From Mesorhabditis belari (Eukaryota; Nematoda; Chromadorea; Rhabditida; Rhabditidae): a stretch of DNA of 64,000 bases. Under the pieces are notes generated by a model. That model searched no databases. It was not told the DNA's origin and saw nothing but the letters and a program-made list of their open reading frames with translations. A program made the position numbers and the translations under genes. The stretch covers positions 62,001-126,000 of the forward strand of contig CAUEEP010000760.1 of assembly GCA_958450365.1 (NCBI GenBank), written 5' to 3'. Of the stretch, positions 34,191-45,254 are shown piece after piece; within the stretch, counting starts at the first letter, position 1; each line of letters starts with the position of its first letter.

Positions 34191-36457
34191 AAGTATTCAG
34201 GACTATGCTGCTGAAGAAGAGCTTGGCAAAGGTGGTTTTGCTGTGGTTAAAGTAAATCGAAATGAGAATCCGTAAGTTGTTGCCTTAAATCCTTAATCCT
34301 AACATATAAAACTTAGACCAATTGCCAAAAAATACATTTGGAAGAATTTCCGATCAAAGCCAGACGCAGTTCTCAATAGAGAACGTGAAGCTTTGGAGAG
34401 GATGAGGCACCCAAATGTGATCGTTTATTACGATTTCTCTGAAGAAAAAGATTTCTATGTGATCAGTATGGAATTATGTGAAAGAGGGAATCTTCGACAA
34501 GGTTTTTGCTTTGGGAATTACTTGAAAAACTTATTTCTTTAGTTGTCGATGATCCGAAAACAATCTACAGTATGAAAACGGTTTATTACTGGGCTGAGCA
34601 CTTGTTCGCCGGATTGGCCTATTTCGAAAAGATCGCTTTGCTTCATAGAGACATAAAGCCTTCCAAGTTATTTACTTTTTTTCTATTCTTTTAACTTATT
34701 TTCAGTATTCTTGTCACTTTTAATTATACACTGAAATTTGCCGATTTCGGTCTGGTGAAAGATTTGAACAGCCAGGCCGAAAGTTCACATCGAAACGTTG
34801 GAACTTACCGATATATGGCTCTGGAAACGTATGAGCTTCAAGGAGCGCCTCAAGTAACGCTAAACACCTTTTTTTTGAAGAATTTTCCTTTAGCCAAGCT
34901 ATAAAAGTGATCTTTATGCCGTTGGGTTGATTCTCTGGGAAATCGTTGAACGCAAGTTAGAAATCTTGCTTTTGCTGTGGAGCTGAATTCTTTGTCACAC
35001 TACGGTGTGCCGGAATGGAATCTCGGCTCTTTCCCTGAATCGTGGTCTTTTGAAAGTTTCGTGGTCTCTTGAAAGTTTCGTGGTCTTTTGAAAGTTTCGT
35101 GGTCGCTTGAAAGTTTCGTGGTCTTTTGTCAAAAACATCCGCTTCGTGGTCTTTTGCAATTTTTTGTTTTCTTACCAAAAATTCTTTTGAAATTGTTTAA
35201 CGCATTTTATTAAGTTTCACATGCACCAGTTTATTTGATCAGAATTTAGAGAACAATCCTAGGGAAGGTGGTAAGTAGCCTGTGATGCTTCGTGCTTTGC
35301 TGAGGTGAGACCGCCAGCTAGCCGTCGATTCGCGAACAGGCGTCGAGTGCCTGTCCAATCGTCGTCACCACCAAAAAGAAACTACCAGCAATAATGCAAA
35401 TACTGATGACGAGAAGAAGGCAGAAGCCGATAACGATGTCGTTCTACCTCTATGGGCTTGAGTTGAAGAGAGCATCGTTATCGGCTTCAGCGCCCTCTAA
35501 GGGCATTGTTATCCGCTTTAGCATTCATCTCGTCATCAGTTTTTGCATTATTGCCGGTATTTTCTTTTTGGTGATGGGGGCTCGAGCCTATCGACAGCTG
35601 GCTGGCGAAGACTTTTGAAACTTTTGAGGAACTTTTGAAAGACCAGGATTCAGGAAAAGAGCCGAAATCTCCAGCTTAAGCTAAAAATTTACGGTTGATT
35701 ACGTTTCATTCCGGACATATAGTGGCGAGAAAGTCTGCTGAGATTTCTTTAGCAGTTCCTAGTGAACAGTTTTAGGATGGTTTTTCAAAAATATGGTGGT
35801 CCTTCAAATTTTAAGTTTTTCCAATTTGCAATCGAACTTAAAAATGGGGAAGCTAAGCTGGATGATCCGAAATGCGAGGAAAGCTTGAGATCAATCATTA
35901 ACAGGTAGAACAAAAAGAATAGAACCGCTGTATAAGCAGGGTTTTTTCAAAAACTGAGTCAGGTCAGGCAGTCAGGTCAGAAGCCAGAAGCTTGGCTGGT
36001 TTTAGAAGGTTATAGCCTCAAAGCTTGACTCGACCTGGTTTACAGGCACCGTTTGGAACATTCCTGTTTACGTCTGAGCTTTGTGCCAACCATAAACGGA
36101 GAGATACGATAATTTGATAAATTGTAGATGCACCAACTTTGATCGAGAGCTTCGACCAAGTGCTGGCGAAATTTTCCCACTCATAAAAGGGATGAGACAG
36201 GTTTGGTTTGATGATATTACAATTTTGTTATTGTAATCTAATTCATGGTTGCGATTTCACTAACTAATACTTTCTAGAGTCTCACTAGCTACGAATTTTG
36301 GCCAAAACAAAGAGAAACACAACAAAAATTGATTCGACCAATTGGTTTTGATGGAACGGATGATGAAGTAATGGTAGAAATCGTGGAAATAGCAAACCAA
36401 ACGATCAAACAAATTTCGCAAAGTGATGAAGATGAGATAACAGTCATTGCCCTTTGA
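34191..36457 (+). CDS. Protein kinase paralogue with short C-terminal tail, first exon not found
   Basis: Exons: 34191(or upstream)-34271, 34317-34501, 34543-34666, 34706-34853, 34894-34955, 35776-35904, 36128-36200, 36278-36457, all in phase and ending in TGA. Kinase motifs in order: GKGGFAVVKV, AKKYIW with the ATP lysine, ELCERGNL, HRDIKPSN, DFGLVKD, GTYRYMALE, DLYAVGLILWEIVE, and CTNFDRELRPS. The tail is 60 residues: SYEFWPK, LIRPIGFDG and an acidic end. Intron phases match the kinase at 11148-14793; the identical 62-nt exon for subdomain IX is notable. Catalytic residues look intact. No in-frame ATG precedes the glycine loop in the open frame, so at least one 5' exon is missing from the model. 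The 820-bp intron after 34955 contains a minisatellite and a foldback. Confidence 0.8.
35036..35612. repeat. Minisatellite and foldback in a kinase intron
   Basis: 35041-35130 holds four to five copies of GTGGTCTTTTGAAAGTTTC. 35309-35612 is an inverted repeat with arms of about 150 bp (CAGCTAGCCGTCGAT, ATAATGCAAATACTGATGAC and GCCGATAACGATG on the left, complements on the right) and a short loop near 35460. Open frames across it are by-products. Confidence 0.75.
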
Positions 36458-36701
36458 ATTTTAGATATTTTTGATTGATAAAAGTTTCAAGTTGCCAACG
36501 GTGAAAGTCCAAACTGCACTGCAACTCAAATAAGCCAGCATAAGCCATCAAAAAAGTCATGGCTTTTTTTGGCCTTTGTTTTTGAGTCTAATTTTTTCAT
36601 TTTCACATAATGTACCCAGTGAAAGGGGCAAACAATTTTCTCGACAAAAGGGTACAAATTCTAGAGTGATCCATAGCTTGGGTCGGCTTGGTCGGCTTGG
36701 T

Positions 36702-37540
36702 CCTGAGCTGTTACTAATCCAATCCAGTAATGATTGGGTACTGATCCGGTCCCGTACCAATCCGGTACTAATCCTGTACTGGTCTGGTTCTGATCCAGCA
36801 CTGATTCGATACTGATTCTGTGTTGTTCCAGTACTGATCCAATACTGACCAAGTCACTACCCCGATTCGGTACTGATTTGGTATTGATTCGGTCCGGTTG
36901 TCACTAACTGGTGACAACCAGGTTAACTAGGTCTACTAGCCAAACAAGTTTAATTTCCATTTAAAATTGAAAACATTCCAGTGATTCCAGTGATTTGTCT
37001 TTAGTCGATTTTCAGTCATAAATCGTCTAATCCCATCTACAATCATTGGACATTCAATTGTGTTTGGAGTGTACACTTTGTATCATATGGGACACGATCA
37101 ATTACTCATTACTGATCATGTACTGATTCGGTAATGAATCGACTTAGTCCTGAGCTGTTAATAATCCAATCTGGTAATGATTCGGTACTGATCCGGTCCG
37201 GTACTAATCCGGTACTAATCCTGTACTGGTCTGGTTCTGATCCAGCACTGATTCGATACTGATTCTGTGTTGTTTCAGTATTGATCCTATACTGACCAAG
37301 TTACTACTCCGAGATCCGTTACTAATTTGGTATTGATTCGGTCCGGTTGTCACTAACTGGTGACAACCAGGTTAACTAGGTCTACTAGCCAAACAAGTTT
37401 CATTTCCATTTAAAATTGAAAACGTTCCAGTGATCTGTCTTTAGTCGATTTTCAGTCATAAATCGTCTAATCCCATCTACAATCATTGGACCTCAATTGT
37501 GATTGGAGTGAACACTTTGTATCATATGGGATACGATCAA
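36702..37540. repeat. Two direct copies of a repeat of about 390 bp
   Basis: About 36702-37100 and 37148-37540 are direct copies rich in GGTACTGAT and GATTCGGT. Both end with the same unique-looking segment (TAATCCCATCTACAATCATT then TATCATATGGGA). A partial third copy lies in intron 3 of the CTL gene (about 38682-38905) and an inverted fourth at about 41395-41790. Confidence 0.85.
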
Positions 37541-37906
37541 GTGAAGCTCTTTTTCACACGATTGAGTGGAAAAACGTTACCAGTGGAAAACCAAAATTCG
37601 AGTACACTGGTGGTGACTGGGTACTCGCAATGATTGTGAAAATGACAGTTTTTGTTGATTTTGGAAATCTTTTAATAAACATTTTGCTCAGAAACCCTTT
37701 TGTGACACCGCGAAGAATTTATAAACACAATTTTATCAAAATTCTACGCTCAATGGTTTAAATCTTTATTTTCTAATGCTTGAGTTTCAGCTAAAGGCGT
37801 TCTTTAAAGGATTCAAAAATCAGAAATCAAAAATCAGAAATCGAGAACCTTTGAACACTTGCACATTTGAACTTGAACACTTGACTAGACTCTTTTCCGG
37901 GTGAAT

Positions 37907-37917
37907 AACAGATAAGA
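37907..37917 (+). promoter_or_regulatory. GATA site in the CTL-4 promoter
   Basis: ACAGATAAGAA lies about 70 bp upstream of the start codon. It is preserved in the decayed mirror copy (complement near 40128), one of the best-kept stretches there. Confidence 0.45.
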
Positions 37918-37983
37918 AAAGGATTATAAAACAGAAAAATCGCTGTTCCAATTCTCTTTTTGAAAGATTCAGAAGAAATCAAT

Positions 37984-39465
37984 ATGATTTTCGGATTCAA
38001 AGGATCGTTTGGGATGAAATCCTCACAATTAGCTTCAATCTTTCTATTGACTACAGTATTTTCGCAAATACAAGCTCAAGTGCCAGGTAAATCTACTTGA
38101 TATTCAGTCAGATTTACGGTAAAATACAAGCCCTATTTTTGGCTTAACTCAGGAACTAAACCTTAAAGTTAGTTTGAGTTTTCTTTAAAGAATATCAAAA
38201 ATTTGATAATTCAAGAGCTAAATGGTGAATTAAGCTAAAGTAGAATGATTAGAATGACTAGAATAGTCATTCTAGTCATTCTAGTCATTCTAATCATTCT
38301 ACTTTAGTCAACACTAGTCTATTCAATCATTTACAGATCCTCAATGTCCTCGTGGATGGGTTTACAATCCGGATACAAATTTCTGTTATTATGTGCCGGT
38401 AATTCAAAGCTTTACCTATGAGATTTAATCATTTGATTTAAAGCAGATTAAAGCTAACGATTTAAAGCTGACTTTACAGATTTTACTGATTCTTTTACAG
38501 CCATTTTACACCACTGACGGAGTTCAATGGCAACTCTATAGCTGGACGACAGCTGAGAGCAATTGTCAACAATTCGGCTCACATTTGGCTTCGATTCATT
38601 CGAAGAAAGAGGATGACTTTGTGCAAAGTGAGTTGTGTTGAAGAAAATACTAGCACTGAATTTATTGCGTAAAGATTTTAGGCTTAGATACTAATCCGGT
38701 ACTAATCCTGTACTGGTCTGGCTCTGATCCAGCGCTGATTCGATGCTGATTCTGTGTTGTTCCAGTACTGATCCAATACTGACCAAGTCACTACCCCGAT
38801 TCGGTACTGATTTGGTATTGATTCGGTCCGGTTTTCACTAACCGGTGACAACCAGGTTAACTAGGTCTACTAGCCAAACAAGTTTAATTTCCATTTAATT
38901 TCCAGTTTGTAAGATTTGCTTTTTTCTGCTCAAAAATGGAACAAATAGGCTCAATATTAAAAGCAGAATGAACCGATGACAGATTCGTAATTGATTAATA
39001 CTGCATTTTGAGGTCTGGTCATTTCAAACGTAGCCAATCTTACCGATGTTGTCCCCGACAAAACTCCGAATGATCCGTGTTTCTATGCCGGTGCTTGGAT
39101 CGGTTATTATGGAAATGGAGGCCTCAATTTTGGATCTTGGACTGACGGATCACTAGTCGATTATAATGGACTAGGACAAAAGCTCCCGAACTCCTACTTT
39201 TGGCTTGTGAGTTATGAGCTTGAGGCTTAGGCTTAGTTAGCTAGCTTAGACTAAAATCTTGTGAGCTAAAGGCTAAGATGTCAACGTGAACTTCAATTGT
39301 CTACAATTGTCAACTCAACTTTCAGTTTATCTTATCTTTTTGCCGTTTCAGGTGATGAACGATGAGTCTTGCCAGTCGAAAGGATGGGGATACAATTTCA
39401 GCACATGGCTCTATGCACGCTACGTTTGCAAGATGCCAGCAAGAAATTCGTTGAAAAGCTTTTGA
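37984..39465 (+). CDS. Secreted single C-type lectin domain protein (CTL-4)
   Basis: Five exons: 37984-38086, 38337-38398, 38501-38627, 39013-39206, 39352-39465. Total 600 nt, giving 199 residues in continuous phase with a TGA stop. A signal peptide ends at about ...FSQIQA. A single CTLD follows: CPRGWVYNPDTNFCYYV, AESNCQQFGSHLASIHS, EDDFV, WIGYYGNGG (the WIGL core), FGSWTDGSLVDYN, FWLVMNDESC and YVCKM. Cysteine spacing fits a long-form CTLD. No EPN or QPD triad is visible. It differs in exon structure from CTL-1 to CTL-3, so it belongs to another lectin subfamily. It sits between the arms of a large inverted duplication, and its introns contain a perfect hairpin and a copy of the 390-bp repeat. 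Confidence 0.9.
38235..38307. repeat. Perfect hairpin with 30-bp arms in intron 1 of CTL-4
   Basis: The arm 38235-38264 (CTAAAGTAGAATGATTAGAA...) is exactly complementary to 38278-38307, with a 13-nt spacer made of the same TCATTCTAG units. Confidence 0.9.
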
Positions 39466-39515
39466 TTGATTTGATTCGTCTATTGATTCGTCTATTGATT
39501 CGTCTTTTGATTCGT
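39465..39515. repeat. 12-bp tandem repeat (TTGATTCGTCTA) directly after the CTL-4 stop
   Basis: Four to five copies begin within a few bases of the stop codon, presumably in the 3' UTR. Confidence 0.8.
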
Positions 39516-39769
39516 CTTAACACATTCATGACGAAGTCATTTTTGGCTTTATCGTTAACAGAGCTTGAGACGATATAAAATGTTTTCAAATCTTTACGCA
39601 ACTCAAATCAAATCAATTCAAATCTTTCAAATCTTTACTTGGGTAATCAATACAATCGCTCAGGACTATTTTTCGTGTTTCTTATCACCTTTTGAATAGT
39701 GACGGCATGGAAAATCGGAATGATTGTGTTCAAATGGGATGGTCTCCCACGACACATTTCTTTTTTAGC

Positions 39770-40140
39770 TAATAATAATAATAAAACCCATCCACGAGGG
39801 CATTGAGGGTTTGAAAATGATTGAATAGACTAATCGAGGGAATCCACCAATGAGCTCTTGAATAATCAAGCGTTAACTCAAAGTTTAACGTTTAGAAACA
39901 AAAAAAAAGGCTTGACTTTTACTGTCAAGTTGCCTGAATATCAAGTAGACTTGACCAGCACTTAGGCCGATATCTGCTACGATAGGACTCTCAATGAAAA
40001 AGCTGAAGCCACGAATTCATCTTAAATCAATGTATTGAATCAGAAAATGAACTGTTTGTTGATTTCTTCTAAGCGAAATTCAACTGGAACAGTCAGTTTT
40101 TGCTTTATAGTCCGTTTCTTATCTGTGCTTCAATCAGAAA
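39770..40140 (-). pseudogene. Mirror-image pseudogene copy of the CTL-4 5' end
   Basis: Reading the minus strand from 40140, the order matches the CTL-4 locus: CAGATAAGAAA promoter block, GTTCCA and AGAAGAAATCAA leader, a start-like ATG followed within ten codons by a stop (MNSWLQLFH), TCTACTTGATATTCAG intron block, then the exon 2 block with CTCGTGGATGGGTTT. Exons 3-5 are absent. Mutation and an added CTTCATCTTTAA minisatellite (40146-40245) have destroyed the coding frame. Confidence 0.75.
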
Positions 40141-40145
40141 AGTCA

Positions 40146-40245
40146 ATCTTCATCTTTAACCTTCATCTTTAATCTTCATCTTTAACCTTCATCTTTAACC
40201 TTCATCTTTAATCTTCATCTTTAATTTTCCTCTTTAATCTTCAAT
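40146..40245. repeat. 12-bp tandem repeat (CTTCATCTTTAA)
   Basis: About eight copies upstream of the mirror pseudogene promoter. From 40250 to 41050 I see only AT-rich DNA, a mariner-end-like GGTTGATGCAAAAGAAATT at 40525 and a copied GTGCAAGTGTTCAAAGATTT at 40277 and 41048. Confidence 0.8.
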
Positions 40246-42135
40246 CAAAGTCTAGCCAAGTGTTCAAGTTCAAATGTGCAAGTGTTCAAAGATTTGCGAT
40301 TTCTGATTTTCAAAGAATTTCAAAAGATTGAAAAATTAGGCAAAAATAAGATACTGAAATTCCTTCTTTACAAAAAAAGTCCAGTTCACGTTCGATCCTT
40401 TATCTTTTCATTTTCTTTGTGTTTGCAGAATGGCAAATTTATTATAATTTCGTTTATCTTTCATTTCTTGCAAATCCAAAAGAAAGCACCTAAAGCAATT
40501 TCTTAATTTAGTTCAGCTACTAGGTTGATGCAAAAGAAATTTCGTTTGTTATAAAATATTCTCTTTTTTTAATCTGGGAAGCTTTTTTGATTTTCTTTTG
40601 CATATTCGTACTCTTGAATATTTACTCTAAAGTAAATAAGGTTCCCGATTTCAACAAGTTTGGTTCCCTATCTCTTTAATATTCAAGAGTACGAAAGTTT
40701 TCAGTTAAAGTTAAAGCTTTCACTTTTTAATTGATATTGCCTTAAGATCATTGTGGATCAAAAGTATGTCGTGGATCAAAAGGATCAAAAGTTGTGCGTT
40801 CGTGTCTTCTCTACATTTCAAGATGCGCAAAATCTATGCCGAATCACATCGTGATCCCTGTCCCACTTTTGGAGAACAAAGACCAAAAGATTCTGACCAA
40901 AAGATCCTGCCAGCTGTGGTTTGACCAATTCCGAGAAGATATTGAATCTCTTGAAGATGTACCACCATTGGAGAATGCAATGCAATGCAATGCAATGGGA
41001 ACTGAAGGCCCGGTGTTACACGCTTTACCAAGGGTTCGAGCTGAGACTGTGCAAGTGTTCAAAGATTTTTGATTTCTGATTTTTGAATTCTTTAAAGAAC
41101 GCCTTTAGCTGAAACTCAAGCATTAGAAAATAAAGATTTAAACCATTGAGCGTAGAATTTTGATAAAATTGTGTTTATAAATTCTTCGCGGTGTCACAAA
41201 AGGGTTTCTGAGCAAAATGTTTATTAAAAGATTTCCAAAATCAACAAAAACTGTCATTTTCACAATCATTGCGAGTACCCAGTCACCACCAGTGTACTCG
41301 AATTTTGGTTTTCCACTGGTAACGTTTTTCCACTCAATCGTGTGAAAAAGAGCTTCACTTGATCGTATCCCATATGATATAAAGTGTTCACTCCAATCAC
41401 AATTGAATGTCCAATGATTGTAGATGGGATTAGACGATTTATGACTGAAAATTGACTAAAGACAAATCACTGGAATCACTGGAATGTTTTCAATTTTAAA
41501 TGGAATTATAACTTGTTTGGCTAGTAGGCCTAGTTAACCTGGTTGTCACCAGTTAGTGACAACCGGACCGAATCAATACCAAATCAGTACCGAATCGGGG
41601 TAGTGACTTGGTCAGTATTGGATCAGTACTGGAACAACACAGAATCAGTATCGAATCAGTGCTGAATCAGAACCAGACCAGTACAGGATTAGCACCAGAT
41701 TAGTACCGAATCGGTACCGGGCCGGATCAGTACCGAATCATTACCAGATTGGATTATTAACAGCTCAGGACTAAGCCGATTCATTACCGAATCAATACAG
41801 AATCAGTAATGAATCAGTATCGGATTAGTACCGATATCAGTATCGGACCTGATTATGAGACCTAGTAATGATTCTATGATCAATTTTCTCTCTAAAGGCT
41901 AAGCCGCATCACCGATCAATCAATGGACAAAGATCTACCATATGCGATTATCACAAATCAGGACCTTTTCGAGAGTATTATAAACAGCATGCAGTTCACT
42001 GGTGGAAGTGATACGGTCGTTGAGTGAGTCAAGCTTTGTATCGAAAGTTAGGTTCATTATTAAGCTTTCGAAGTCTTTTCATTCCTTTATTTATAGTGAT
42101 ATACCTAACTTTTTGTCCTCTATCTTTTATCTATA

Positions 42136-42376
42136 GACACAAAGATAGGTTTCCTTAGCTAAAGTCTCTAAAACGCATCATTGAGCCTACTTTTTAACTA
42201 CCCGACTTCACGCTCACAAAAGAAACCAGAAGTACGACATTTAAAACCCATTTTAATGCTATTTTGCAGAAAAATAATTGGCTTTTCTAATGAAAGAAAC
42301 CCTAGTTCAATTGGTGCATTTGTTGGTTTTAAATGGAAGAACGAAAAAGAACAAAAAGACTTTCTGGACAGCCTAA
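42136..42376. mobile_element. End of a TA-flanked MITE, related to 60811-61336
   Basis: About 240 bp (GATAGGTTTCCTTAGC, CCCGACTTCACG, AAATAATTGGC, then AAAGACTTTCTGGACAGCC) match the right part of the MITE in intron 7 of the aminopeptidase gene. The outer end is an inverted TTAGGCTGTCCAGAGAGTC-type TIR. Other ends of the family lie at 51038 and 57269. From 41790 to 42135 nothing else is seen. Confidence 0.7.
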
Positions 42377-42539
42377 TAAGAATGATTCTATAATCAATTT
42401 TCTATCTATCACTAATTTTGATCGATCATCGCGCCAGTATTCAATGCACTTACACACAAATGAGACATCAACTCCAAGCTTTTGCAGCCCTAACAATGAA
42501 AACATGATGACGACAATTGAACAAATTGACAAAGACGAA

Positions 42540-43640
42540 GGCACAATCTGAAAACAAAAGCAATGTGAACCGGATTAGAGCTTCGTCCAATGCTGAAAAT
42601 CTCACCAAAAATACCGACGAATAGACGGCTTTTCTATGCAAATCTTTTGTTCGTTGACTGAAGTTTTGATTTCGATTGAGAGCATAGAAAATTCTGAATT
42701 TCTTTTGATCAAACGGTGTAGACGAAAAGCAAACTTGAACAAGCACACGATTATTAAAAATCCGTAGATCAAGACTAAAATCGTCCACACTATAGCACAT
42801 GAGATCGAGTTTGAATTGAGAAAGAAATTCCAGTAGATAACGCGCGGTGAGATTAGGGAATCGTAGCTCTGAATTTTTTTTTGCAAGGCGGGCTTTTTAA
42901 GTTCAAAAGTTTTTAAGTTCTAGAAAGTTCAAAAGTATCAGGCTAAAAGTTGAAGAACAATCAGTTATTCAGAGAATTCAGACTTCAAGTTAGTTCCAAC
43001 TCAATCTCCGGACTGTTTTAAGAAAAGGTTTTGACTGTTTTGCCTGTTCTTAAACTTTTGACTTAAACTTAAACCTTTCAAACTTTGCTTGTTTTCTAAG
43101 ATTAGGAAGCTAGGAAGCTAGGAAGCTAGGAAGAAGGAAGCTAGGAAGCTAGGAAGAAGGAAGCTAGGAAGAAGGAAGCTAGGAGGCTAGGAAGAAGGAA
43201 GCTAGGAAGCTAGGAAGAAGGAAGCTAGGAAGAAGGAAGCTAGGAAGCTAGGAAGAAAGAAGCTAGGAAGCTAGGAAGAAGGAAGCTAGGAGGCTAGGAA
43301 GAAGGAAGCTAGGAGGCTAGGAAGAACCTAGGAAGAAGCTACGGTATTGCAGCTATTTTTTTGAATCTTTCCAACTTTCTAATTAGGGAATGGACCTCAA
43401 AATCCAGTAAAACTGAAAACGGATGGATCCGTGATTCCCAGGATAACTAGATAATTAGATTGACTTGAGTTAAAAATCCATTCCCTATGAGTGATTTTTT
43501 GGACCAACATCGTAGCTTATCGGAACTTTGCTCTTCTCCACATTCATCACAGATATAAACCACAAAACCGGAACAATGTAGAAATACCATGAGAGTTGCA
43601 TGAGATGAAAGTGTCGTTCAGAGATCTCAAACTTCCTAAA
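42540..43640 (-). pseudogene. Seven-TM receptor fragment D
   Basis: Two minus-strand exon-like pieces: 43635 to about 43500 (KFEISERHFHLMQLSWYF, then VPVLWFISVMN) and about 42872-42600 (SYDSLISPRVIYWNFFLN, then a long hydrophobic segment and FRLHRLIKRN). They correspond in order to exons 5 and 6-7 of receptor genes A and B (ERLLPLQ; YTFGGPLYDPR; DIIILFLDL). Remaining exons were not found nearby, and the intron between them is filled with a GGAAGCTAGGAAGAA minisatellite. Probably a broken paralogue. Confidence 0.5.
43103..43340. repeat. Minisatellite of GGAAGCTAGGAA(GAA) units
   Basis: About 240 bp of mixed 9-bp and 15-bp units (GAAGCTAGG, GAAGAAGGAAGCTAG), purine-rich on the plus strand. Confidence 0.9.
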
Positions 43641-43762
43641 CACAAAATAAACTAGCTGCTTTTAGAAATCTATCAGGGTGTAAAGAAGATAATGCGCGCT
43701 ACGAATTTCCCGGTGCCGGCAATTTTCCAAGTTTGATAATCATGCTCAAGTCATAGCTCCAC

Positions 43763-43870
43763 GCCTACTTTACCCCTAAGGAACCGTTTGAATTCAACAA
43801 TGCGCTCCGGGATCTACGCGGAAGATTGGAAGAATTCATCGATAAAAATGGAGAATACCTTACCGATTGA
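43763..43870 (+). pseudogene. Mariner transposase C-terminal remnant
   Basis: Reads YFTPKEPFEFNNALRDL, then EEFIDKNGEYLTD and a stop, the usual mariner C terminus. A TIR-like AAACACGCATTACTTTCTTT follows at about 43915. Only the last third of the protein remains. Confidence 0.75.
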
Positions 43871-44520
43871 TCTTTGCTTGTTTGAGTTTTTTTCAATAAA
43901 TAGTTTTGATCAAAAAACACGCATTACTTTCTTTAGATACTGATACAATTTTACAAATCTTCTACAAATCTTTTACCAAATTCTTTCGCCCGACAGCAAA
44001 TACACTCGAAAAATGAGACATTTCAGTATCAGCACGCAAGCAGCCCAATATAAACTTACAAAGATTACCTAAAAGAGAATCGAATAAGTAGGAAAATATA
44101 GTAAAACCTCGATGACAAAAAACTCAAGGAATTTCATTTCGAAAAACCTTTTTGTTATTTTTTTTGCTATTTATTTATGAGATTTTTGCCTCATAATGCG
44201 AAGAAATGCTCTAAAAACAGTAAAAAAAATGTAGAAAAATGTAGAGAAATGTAGAGAAATGTAGAAAAATGTCTGCTTTAATACTACTAATGTTTTCATT
44301 TACACAAATAAGTTTACTGTATACAATAAGTTTACTGTATACAATAAGCCTACCGTATACAATAAGCCTACCGTATACAATAAGCTTACTGTATATAATA
44401 AGCTTACTGCTTACAGGAGACTTTCTATTAGAGTAAATTCGGTAGTTTCTTTTGCACAACTTTTAACTGATACCAATACAGAACACAAAGTATTCAATCA
44501 AACAAGTTGCCCAAAGAGGC

Positions 44521-44881
44521 TAATCAGTGGGGTATGGGGACTGGTGGCGTAGTGGGTAGTGGGACGGTTTCCAGGTAAGAAGGCCGGGGTTCGATCCCGC
44601 TCTCGATTTTTGATTTTCTTCTTTCTCGGGGAAAAGCTTTTCAGGCTGATGCCTGAGCCCCATTGTGATGAACTGTTAACATTTGTGAAGAATGCCAACA
44701 AAATCCCAAAAAAGTGGAAATTTGCCTTTGAACTCTGGCATCACAATGAAAAGCTTTTTCCCGAGAAAGAAAAAAAACCAAAAAAAGCTCGGGACCGAAC
44801 CGAACCGGAAGCCTTACTACCGAGAGGCCATCCCACGATCCACTGGGCGACCAGTGCCCATACCCCACTGATTGAAGAGTG
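44521..44881. repeat. Inverted repeat whose arms contain tRNA-like sequence
   Basis: The left arm (about 44521-44655) and right arm (about 44740-44881) are inverted relatives: ATCAGTGGGGTATGGG, TTTCTCGGGGAAAAGCTTTT and complements. Each arm carries a tRNA-like module pointing inward. Confidence 0.75.
44540..44612 (+). tRNA. tRNA-like module with A and B boxes
   Basis: An A-box-like TGGCGTAGTGGG is followed by GGGGTTCGATCCCG with a perfect B box (GGTTCGATCCC) and closed T stem. The anticodon arm between them is irregular. The mirrored module in the right arm (minus strand, about 44770-44860) has diverged (GGTTCGGTTCGGTCCC). Probably a tRNA-derived, SINE-like unit and not a working tRNA. Confidence 0.4.
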
Positions 44882-45254
44882 CCCTTTATAGCTTGTCCTC
44901 GAAATTTCAATTTAATTTTTACGCGGCCATCCCACGATTTTTACGCGGCCATCCTTTGCAGATTTTGATCTCAGATCATGAATCTCCATACTCGATTTAG
45001 TAAGATGTATGTGGCCCGGAAACGAAAACTTACGGGAATTTTATGCCTTTACCTAGTTAGTGAAGTGTGGAATGCCGTAATGTTTGTTATTGAGGCTAAA
45101 ATTATACTAATTTTACTTGTCGGAAGACGGAAAAGTCTTTTTGTTAACAAAGTTTTTTGCTATCGAGGTTTTTGCTAAAGTATTTTGTAAAGAATGGTTC
45201 ATGAGACCTCAAAATCTTTTTGCTATTAAGATTTGTTTGCTATCGAGGTTTTTG

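Larger units (their letters stand above)
37148..41790. repeat. Large inverted duplication around a lectin gene
   Basis: The left arm (about 37148-37865, continuing through the CTL promoter and exons 1-2 to about 38365) is mirrored by the right arm (about 41790 down to 41050, then 40140 down to 39780). Shared blocks in inverse order include GGTTTAAATCTTTATTTTCT (37755 and 41125), CAAAAGGGTTTCTGAGCAAA (41198 and its complement at 37685), the promoter block around CAGATAAGAAA and the exon 2 block CTCGTGGATGGGTTT. About 1.4 kb of non-duplicated gene sequence lies between the arms. Confidence 0.8.

Noticed and set aside
44978..45178. A 66-codon hydrophobic frame
   Set aside because: It reads into the terminal repeat of the pogo-like element and has no counterpart among the receptor exons.
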